Source: Lachnospiraceae bacterium
GTDB taxonomy: Bacteria > Bacillota > Clostridia > Lachnospirales > Lachnospiraceae
Direction: 5' to 3'
Assembly (NCBI GenBank): GCA_017526985.1
Contig: JAFXQR010000109.1
Span: 1-37,567 of the forward strand
DNA length: 37,567 nucleotides
Part shown: positions 32,267-37,567 of the stretch, one piece after another
Layout: the number at the start of each line of letters is the position of its first letter
How positions within the stretch are numbered: the stretch's first letter is position 1
The notes under the pieces: generated by a model
What the model was told of the DNA's origin: nothing
The model's database searches: none
What the model saw: only the letters and a program-made list of their open reading frames with translations
Translations under genes and position numbers: made by a program

Positions 32267-33652
32267 TTATTCCCTATTCTCTTTCGGAAGCTTCCTCCTC
32301 ACGATCATAAAGCAAATGATATGCACCATTGCCGTGATCGCCCACGAGATCGGATAGGAAATATACAGATTCTTTAGTGTATGATGTGACTGAAAGAAGG
32401 TAAAGATCCACAGTACACGGAAGCCGCAGGCCCCGATCAGGGATACGATCATAGGCATGATCCCGTAGCCAAGGCCGCGGATCGCGCCGCACAACACATC
32501 CATGATACCGCACAGACAGTAGACCGTCATGATGATCTTCATGCGGTTTAAGCCATATTCGATCATCGCGTCGTTCCCCTCTTTTACATAGAACCCCAGC
32601 AATTCGTGGCCGAAATGCACAAAGGCATTTCCCATCACCAGGCCCGTGATCGTCACCAGCAACAGGCAGGATAGCAGGATCTTGTTGATCCGCTTATATT
32701 TGCCGGCTCCCAGATTCTGGCTGACAAAGCTGATGACCGTCTGGTAGAACGAGTTCATGGAAGTATATACAAAGCCCTCCAGGTTCATGCAGGCACTGTT
32801 TCCGGCCATTGCGGTAGGCCCGAAGAAGTTGACCGAGGACTGGATCAGCATATTCGAAGTGGAAAAGATCATTCCCTGCACTCCGGCCGGCAGTCCGACC
32901 CGCAGGATCTTTTTTACGATGTGTGGATGAAGCTTCAGTTCCCGCAGATTCAGCCGGTAGCTGCCCTCACTCTTTATCAGACAGCGCAGTACCAGAGAAG
33001 CGGACAGTATCTGTGAAAGTACGGTTGCCAGCGCCACGCCTTCCACATTCATATGCAAAAACCGCACAAAACAGTAGTTCAGTATAACATTCAACACGCC
33101 GGCAGCCGTCAGATAGTGGAGCGGGCGTTTGGTATCTCCCACGGCCCGCAGGATGGCGCTGCCGAAGTTGTAGAGCATCATGACCGGCAGACCGGCAAAA
33201 TAGATGCGCACATACAGGCTGGCCTGGTCGAGCACTTCTTCAGGGGTGCCCATCAGGATCAGGAGGGGACGGGAAAAACAGATCGCGATCACACCGATAC
33301 CAAAGCCCAGGAGTAAGCTGAGCAATATAGAGGTGTGAACGGCATTGCGCACATCCTCCGGTCGGTGGCCGCCGAAGTAGCGGGCTACCGTGACATTGGA
33401 TCCGACGGAGATGCCGATGGCGACATTGACGAAAAAGTTGATCATGGAACTGGTGGCGCCGATGGCAGCGATGCCATGTTCGGCCAGTTCCGGCGTTTCG
33501 GCGTATTTTCCGATGATGATCATATCGGCCGCGTTGAACAAAAGCTGCAGTATGCCGGAAAGGATCAGGGGTATGGCAAAGAGCAGCAGTTTCGGAAGCA
33601 GAGGATCGCTGCACATATCGATTTCATAAGCTTTTTTCTTATTCTGGATCAT
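32267..33652 (-). CDS. MATE-family multidrug/sodium antiporter
   Basis: A 461-residue, 12-helix exporter of the MATE branch of the MOP superfamily. MCSDPLLPKLLLFAIPLILSGILQLLFNAADMIIIGKYA and AAIGATSSMINFFVNVAIGISVGSNVTVARYFGG are typical of the N-lobe, and PAGVQGMIFSTSNMLIQSSVNFFGPTAMAGNSACMNLEGFVYTS of the C-lobe. It would extrude cationic drugs or metabolites using an ion gradient. The ATG at 33652 has TAGG 6 bp upstream; the in-frame TTG further out has no ribosome binding site. It is transcribed opposite to its neighbours, divergently from 33780. Confidence 0.94.
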   Translation of the reverse strand: MIQNKKKAYEIDMCSDPLLPKLLLFAIPLILSGILQLLFNAADMIIIGKYAETPELAEHGIAAIGATSSMINFFVNVAIGISVGSNVTVARYFGGHRPEDVRNAVHTSILLSLLLGFGIGVIAICFSRPLLILMGTPEEVLDQASLYVRIYFAGLPVMMLYNFGSAILRAVGDTKRPLHYLTAAGVLNVILNYCFVRFLHMNVEGVALATVLSQILSASLVLRCLIKSEGSYRLNLRELKLHPHIVKKILRVGLPAGVQGMIFSTSNMLIQSSVNFFGPTAMAGNSACMNLEGFVYTSMNSFYQTVISFVSQNLGAGKYKRINKILLSCLLLVTITGLVMGNAFVHFGHELLGFYVKEGNDAMIEYGLNRMKIIMTVYCLCGIMDVLCGAIRGLGYGIMPMIVSLIGACGFRVLWIFTFFQSHHTLKNLYISYPISWAITAMVHIICFMIVRRKLPKENRE

Positions 33653-33711
33653 AGAGCCTAGTTTAGTCCTCTTTCTCAAAAAAAACAAGCATGAAAAAAT
33701 CTGTTATTCTG

Positions 33712-33740
33712 TTGATTTTTATGCTATACTTTAGTATGAT
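33712..33740 (+). promoter_or_regulatory. promoter for the gene at 33780
   Basis: TTGATT at 33712-33717 and TATGAT at 33735-33740 with a 17-bp spacer; a second possible minus-10, TATACT, lies at 33725-33730. Confidence 0.55.
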
Positions 33741-33779
33741 TATTTGTTTTTCGCGTTATTCTATTGGAGGGTTACGGAT

Positions 33780-34871
33780 ATGGCAGAACAGGGGAATAGA
33801 AAGGATGAAGCAGTGATGCAGGCAGATCCTATGGTGCCGGGTACGGCACAGATCCGTAAGATCGCCGGATATATGTCTTCGATGGAGCTGCTGGAGATGG
33901 CGGCGCATCTGGCGGAAGGCGGCTATGATAAGAAGCTGTTCAGTGTGCTTTCCCGTGTGTTTACGGAAAAGAAGGGCTTCGACCATATCCTGGAAGACGG
34001 GATGCAGGAAAAGGTACAGCGCATCTTATCTGCGGATGTTCCTGCGGAATTGAAGATGCAGGCGTTCACCTCCTTTGAACTGCCCAGAGAGATCGCGCCG
34101 GATCTGGAGACCGCGAGAGCGCTGGTCAAGGCATGTTCCCCGAAGCGTCTGAATATCGCGGCATTCTTTATCGCGGCTTATGATTATGAGATCGAAGGCT
34201 ATTCTATGATCGTGGATAACCGGGCACTGATGAAGATCTTTGCCACCTCGGTCAAGGCAGAGCCGTTATTGCTTATGTATGAAGCCATCATCGAGCGCGA
34301 GCAGAAGGAGTACATCACCGGTGTGACCCGTGTGATCCGTAATGCAGCAAGGAAGTTTAACTATTCTGATACTTCCCTGGTGCGGCGCGTGACGGAAAAG
34401 GTATTTGCCTCCCGTCAGGTTTTCTACACCTCCAAGATCCTGTATTGCCTGGCATTTTGTGTGCCGGAAGACTGTCTGCCGTCCAGACGGGATATGTACA
34501 AGATCTTAAAGATCTCGGTGAATTATGACGAGCGCGCGACCAAGGAATTTGCAAAGCGTTACCACAATGATTTTGATGTGTCCGAATCAGCACTGTGCCA
34601 TTACTACTTAAGCAACCGCAAGGCCGAGAAGGAAAAACCGCTGGTGGTGAAATTTGCCTGCCATGTGGTGCGGGTGGAGAGCGATGATGAGCGTAGAAAG
34701 CTGCTGCATCTGGCCTTCAAGCGCGGCGGTATGTTCCGTATGTATGCGGGCTGTATGCAGGACGGCGGCGTCAACGAAGAGAAGCAGCGCCGTTTCCGCT
34801 ACAGTGAAGAAGATATTGCATGGGTAAAGACCCTTCCGGGGCTTTGCGAAGATACGAATTCTAAACAATAA
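33780..34871 (+). CDS. helical protein of unknown function
   Basis: A 363-residue soluble protein, nearly all helical in appearance, with many Arg/Lys/Glu and scattered Cys. Segments such as IRKIAGYMSSMELLEMAAHLAEGGYDKKLFSVLSRV and YTSKILYCLAFCVPEDCLPSRRDMYKILKISVNYDE could form HEAT-like or ARM-like helical pairs, but no repeat is clear enough to name. No signal peptide or membrane helix is seen. GGAGGG lies upstream of the ATG at 33780; the frame's upstream part (from 33744) overlaps the promoter and is not used. I do not recognise the family. Confidence 0.75.
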   Translation: MAEQGNRKDEAVMQADPMVPGTAQIRKIAGYMSSMELLEMAAHLAEGGYDKKLFSVLSRVFTEKKGFDHILEDGMQEKVQRILSADVPAELKMQAFTSFELPREIAPDLETARALVKACSPKRLNIAAFFIAAYDYEIEGYSMIVDNRALMKIFATSVKAEPLLLMYEAIIEREQKEYITGVTRVIRNAARKFNYSDTSLVRRVTEKVFASRQVFYTSKILYCLAFCVPEDCLPSRRDMYKILKISVNYDERATKEFAKRYHNDFDVSESALCHYYLSNRKAEKEKPLVVKFACHVVRVESDDERRKLLHLAFKRGGMFRMYAGCMQDGGVNEEKQRRFRYSEEDIAWVKTLPGLCEDTNSKQ

Positions 34872-34877
34872 CACAAC

Positions 34878-35005
34878 ACCTTGCCTTCCCCTGGGGGAAG
34901 TGTAGAAGCGCATTATGCACCTTGCCTTCCCCTGGGGGAAGTGTAGAAGCGCATTATGCACCTTGCCTTCCCCTTGAGGGGAAGGTGGCCGAAGGCCGGA
35001 TGAGG
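34878..35005 (+). repeat. tandem array: two 41-bp copies plus one full double-hairpin repeat
   Basis: 34878-34918 and 34919-34959 are two identical 41-bp units starting ACCTTGCCTTCCCCTGGGGG and ending in GCGCATTATGC. A third unit at 34960-35005 shares the first 14 bases but continues with TTGAGGGGAAGGTGGCCGAAGG, matching the element at 32170-32216. The stems CCTTCCCC/GGGGAAGG and GGCC/GGCC are clear in the third unit; the first two are shortened derivatives. The array fills the gap before guaA. Confidence 0.85.
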
Positions 35006-35030
35006 TGTTTTTATAAAGGAGAGAAACAAC

Positions 35031-36779
35031 ATGGATCGTGAAAAGATCATCGTGATCGATTTCGGCGGCCAGTACAACCAGCTGGTAGCAAGACGCGTGC
35101 GTGAATGCAATGTTTACTGCGAGATCTATTCTTATAAAAAGGATCTGGCCGAGATCAAGGCAATGAACCCGAAGGGTATCATCTTAACCGGTGGCCCCAA
35201 CAGTGTATACGAAGACGGAGCTCCTTCTGCAACAGAGGAGCTTTTTAACCTGGGCTGCCCGGTGCTGGGCCTGTGCTATGGCGCGCAGCTGATGACGCAT
35301 GTTCTGGGTGGTAAGGTAGAGAGAGCCGATAACCGTGAGTATGGAAAGACCAGAACTCTGGTCAATACCAAAACAGCACTGTTTGACGGTGTCGGGTTTG
35401 CGCTGGACTGCAACGAGACTTTCGGCGGCGCCATCACCGAAGACGAAAAGTCCTGCGGAAAGTATCTGAAATATGATAGTGTGACCGGACCGATGTTTCC
35501 GGAAGAAAATGCAAAAGTGACGCAGGTCTGGATGAGCCATAACGACTATATCTCCAAACTGGCTCCGGGATTTACATCTATTGCATATACGGCGAACTGC
35601 CCGGTGGCAGCAGCTGAGAATACGGAGAGAAATCTCTATCTGATCCAGTATCATCCGGAAGTATTGCATACATTGGAAGGAACGAAGGTGCTGCAGAATT
35701 TTGTACGCAACATCTGCGGCTGCAGCGGCACCTGGAAGATGGATGCCTTTGTAGAGAGCACTGTTAAGGCAATCAAGGAAAAAGTGGGCGACGGCAAAGT
35801 GCTGCTGGCACTCTCCGGCGGCGTGGATTCTTCCGTGGCAGCAGGCCTGCTTTCCAGAGCCATCGGCAAGCAGCTGACATGTGTATTTGTGGATCACGGT
35901 CTGTTGCGTAAAGATGAAGGGGATGAGGTAGAGGCAGTATTCGGGCCGAAGGGTAATTTTGATCTGAACTTTATCCGCGTGAATGCGCAGGAGCGGTATT
36001 ACGGCAAACTGGCCGGTGTGACCGAGCCGGAGCGCAAGCGCAAGATCATCGGCGAAGAGTTTATCCGTGTATTTGAAGAAGAAGCAAAGAAGATCGGCAA
36101 GGTGGATTTTCTGGCGCAGGGCACGATCTATCCGGATGTGGTAGAATCAGGACTTGGTGGAGAATCCGCAGTGATCAAGTCGCACCACAATGTCGGTGGT
36201 CTTCCGGATTTTGTGGATTTCAAGGAGATCATCGAACCGCTGCGCGATCTGTTTAAGGATGAAGTGCGTAAGGCAGGTCTGGAGCTGGGCATTCCGGAGC
36301 ATCTGGTATTCCGTCAGCCGTTCCCGGGACCGGGTCTCGGTATTCGTATCATCGGTGAAGTGACTGCTGAGAAGGTACGCATCGTACAGGAGGCAGACTA
36401 TATTTACCGTGAAGAGATCGCAAAGGCAGCCGAAGAATGGAAGAACGAACACATCGGTGAGAGAAAGGCTTCCGGAAGCACACCGGATGAGATCTTCGAC
36501 CGTGCCCGCAATTTCAATCCGTCCTGGATGCCGGATCAGTACTATGCGGCGCTGACCAATCTGCAGTCTGTCGGTGTTATGGGTGATGAGCGCACCTATG
36601 ATTATGCGGTCGCCCTGCGCGCCGTTAAGACTATCGACTTTATGACTGCGGAAGCAGCCCAGATCCCGTTTGATGTTTTGCAAAAGATAATGAGCAGGAT
36701 CATCAATGAAGTCCGCGGCGTAAACCGCGTATTCTACGACCTGACGAGCAAACCGCCCGGAACGATTGAGCTTGAATAG
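35031..36779 (+). CDS. guaA: glutamine-hydrolysing GMP synthase
   Basis: A 582-residue enzyme that converts XMP to GMP with glutamine and ATP. The class I glutamine amidotransferase domain has Cys82 in GLCYGAQ and the QYHPE His/Glu pair at about 208-210. The ATP-pyrophosphatase domain has the P-loop SGGVDSS at 262-268, [10 protein letters not shown] and [12 protein letters not shown], and the C-terminal dimerisation domain ends [21 protein letters not shown]. It is about 57 residues longer than E. coli GuaA because of two insertions, one near residues 123-160 and one near 475-505. AAAGGAGAG precedes the ATG. No purine riboswitch is seen upstream. Confidence 0.97.
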   Translation: MDREKIIVIDFGGQYNQLVARRVRECNVYCEIYSYKKDLAEIKAMNPKGIILTGGPNSVYEDGAPSATEELFNLGCPVLGLCYGAQLMTHVLGGKVERADNREYGKTRTLVNTKTALFDGVGFALDCNETFGGAITEDEKSCGKYLKYDSVTGPMFPEENAKVTQVWMSHNDYISKLAPGFTSIAYTANCPVAAAENTERNLYLIQYHPEVLHTLEGTKVLQNFVRNICGCSGTWKMDAFVESTVKAIKEKVGDGKVLLALSGGVDSSVAAGLLSRAIGKQLTCVFVDHGLLRKDEGDEVEAVFGPKGNFDLNFIRVNAQERYYGKLAGVTEPERKRKIIGEEFIRVFEEEAKKIGKVDFLAQGTIYPDVVESGLGGESAVIKSHHNVGGLPDFVDFKEIIEPLRDLFKDEVRKAGLELGIPEHLVFRQPFPGPGLGIRIIGEVTAEKVRIVQEADYIYREEIAKAAEEWKNEHIGERKASGSTPDEIFDRARNFNPSWMPDQYYAALTNLQSVGVMGDERTYDYAVALRAVKTIDFMTAEAAQIPFDVLQKIMSRIINEVRGVNRVFYDLTSKPPGTIELE

Positions 36780-36785
36780 TTCCTT

Positions 36786-36830
36786 AATCCCTGCAAAGCC
36801 CTTAGATAACGGCTTTGTAGGGATTTTTTA
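36786..36830 (+). terminator. guaA terminator
   Basis: AATCCCTGCAAAGCC at 36786-36800 pairs with GGCTTTGTAGGGATT at 36811-36825 (one G-U), followed by TTTTT. Confidence 0.93.
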
Positions 36831-36932
36831 TATGAAGACGGGGCGATTTCTACTATTCTTTCCAAATAGTGCTCAGAATATCCCGTTCAAGGGAAGATGG
36901 TCTGTGATGCAGCGTATCTGCAAGATAAATAA

Positions 36933-36961
36933 TTGTGTTTTATTTATTGTAGTGCTATAAC
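36933..36961 (+). promoter_or_regulatory. possible promoter of the permease gene
   Basis: TTGTGT at 36933-36938 and TATAAC at 36956-36961 with a 17-bp spacer and a TGC extended minus-10. A weak stem (AGTAAGCGC near 36972 with GGCACTTACT near 37005-37014) lies in the leader; no known riboswitch or T-box motif is visible there. Confidence 0.45.
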
Positions 36962-37047
36962 TGAAATAATAGTAAGCGCAATAAACGACAAAATGAAAAG
37001 GATTTTGGCACTTACTATAAATAAAACTCAAAAAAAGGATCTGTCAT

Positions 37048-37567
37048 ATGAGTGAAAATAAGTTTAATAAGCATATGTCAATGCCGGCGGCATTGGCTTT
37101 TTCGATAGGAACCAGTATAGGATGGGGAGCGCTTGTAGTTACATGTAATACATATCTTGCGCAGGCAGGGCCGGCAGGAAGCGTTATAGGGCTTGTACTT
37201 GGTGGCCTGGTCATGTTTATCATCAGCCAAAGCTATGCGTATCTGATGAGAATGTATCCCGAAGCAGGTGGCACTTACAGCTTTGCAAAAGAAGTGCTTG
37301 GCTATGATTACGGCTTCCTTACGGCGTGGTTCCTTCTTATGACATATCTCGCGATACTGTGGGCGAATATCACTTCGCTCCCTTTATTTGGACGCATCTT
37401 TCTTGGCAGTATGTTCAAATTCGGAAAACTCTATACTATATTCGGATATGATGTTTATGTTGGTGAGATATTGCTGTCGATAGCCGCGATGGCACTTACG
37501 GCTTTTGTATGTGCCAATTTCAGCCGCATTGTCGATATCGCGATGATCATCCTGGTGGGCATACTCA
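37048..37567 (+). CDS. APC-type amino-acid permease, 5' part (cut by the window end)
   Basis: The first 173 residues of a polytopic transporter, open to the end of the window. MSMPAALAFSIGTSIGWGALVVTCNTYLAQAGPAGSVIGLVLGGLVMFI carries the unwound helix 1 Gly-rich substrate-site motif (SIGTSIGWG) of the amino-acid/polyamine/organocation superfamily, followed by YPEAGGTYSFAKEVLGYDYGFLTAWFLLMTYLA, the usual helix 3 region. AAGGA precedes the ATG by 8 bp. Codon use differs from the neighbouring genes: ATA is about as frequent as ATC for Ile, while guaA has nearly only ATC/ATT. This suggests recent gain. The substrate is unknown. Confidence 0.88.
   Translation, partial: MSENKFNKHMSMPAALAFSIGTSIGWGALVVTCNTYLAQAGPAGSVIGLVLGGLVMFIISQSYAYLMRMYPEAGGTYSFAKEVLGYDYGFLTAWFLLMTYLAILWANITSLPLFGRIFLGSMFKFGKLYTIFGYDVYVGEILLSIAAMALTAFVCANFSRIVDIAMIILVGIL

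Noticed and set aside
34878-35005. Short direct repeats that could suggest a CRISPR array
   Set aside because: The units are directly adjacent without variable spacers and no cas gene is near; they are hairpin-type dispersed repeats.
34872-35030. Purine riboswitch before guaA
   Set aside because: The gap is filled by the repeat array; no conserved purine aptamer core is visible.
36766-36960. 64-codon open frame after guaA
   Set aside because: It overlaps the guaA end and its terminator, has no ribosome binding site, and shows no coding-like composition.
36831-37047. T-box or amino-acid riboswitch before the permease
   Set aside because: No T-box sequence (TGGnACCGCG) or known aptamer core is seen; only a weak stem is present.

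Overview
The window looks like chromosomal DNA from an anaerobic Firmicute of the Lachnospiraceae type. The reasons are the gene families, strong AGGAGG-type ribosome binding sites, sigma-A style promoters, an HrcA/CIRCE-controlled hrcA-grpE-dnaK-dnaJ operon, an OhrR-type MarR regulator, and dispersed hairpin repeats of a kind I associate with gut Clostridia. Base composition is near 50% GC in most genes, with more AT-rich sequence around 20.7-25.9 kb and in the last gene.

Layout. 1-470 holds no gene. Instead it contains a 291-bp imperfect palindrome, a second GC-rich hairpin and a clear promoter. 0.47-6.4 kb: an acidic membrane-anchored protein, a PfkB-like protein with a changed catalytic residue, a convergent membrane protein, a 36-residue membrane peptide, a VanW-domain cell-envelope protein and a stand-alone AIR-synthase C-terminal domain. 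6.4-10.2 kb: an Lrp/AsnC regulator, two aminotransferases and uppP. 10.3-11.4 kb: a small Sm/Hfq-like protein and a Lys/Ala-rich protein. 11.5-16.6 kb: the heat-shock operon behind a perfect CIRCE element. 16.6-19.6 kb: trxA, trxB, an OhrR-type regulator and ispE, with OhrR-box-like sequences in front of trxA and trxB. 19.7-21.6 kb: a DUF1934/YwiB-like protein, a membrane protein and a YqeG-type HAD phosphatase.

21.7-29.6 kb is a surface-glycan region. It has a polysaccharide flippase, a UbiA-family enzyme resembling decaprenyl-phosphate phosphoribosyltransferase, two paralogous GT2 glycosyltransferases, a six-helix membrane protein, a stand-alone FakA-like domain, a GT-C-like membrane protein and a GT2-GtrA fusion. 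29.7-32.2 kb carries a secreted protein with two C-terminal surface repeats and a divergent sirtuin. 32.2-37.6 kb carries a MATE exporter, an unknown helical protein, a tandem repeat, guaA and the 5' part of an amino-acid permease cut by the window end.

The best leads for something new are the long palindrome, the Sm-like protein, the OhrR-box/thioredoxin unit, the sirtuin with altered NAD motifs, and the prenyl-phosphopentose-type glycan locus. No CRISPR array, rRNA, tRNA or intact insertion sequence was recognised.
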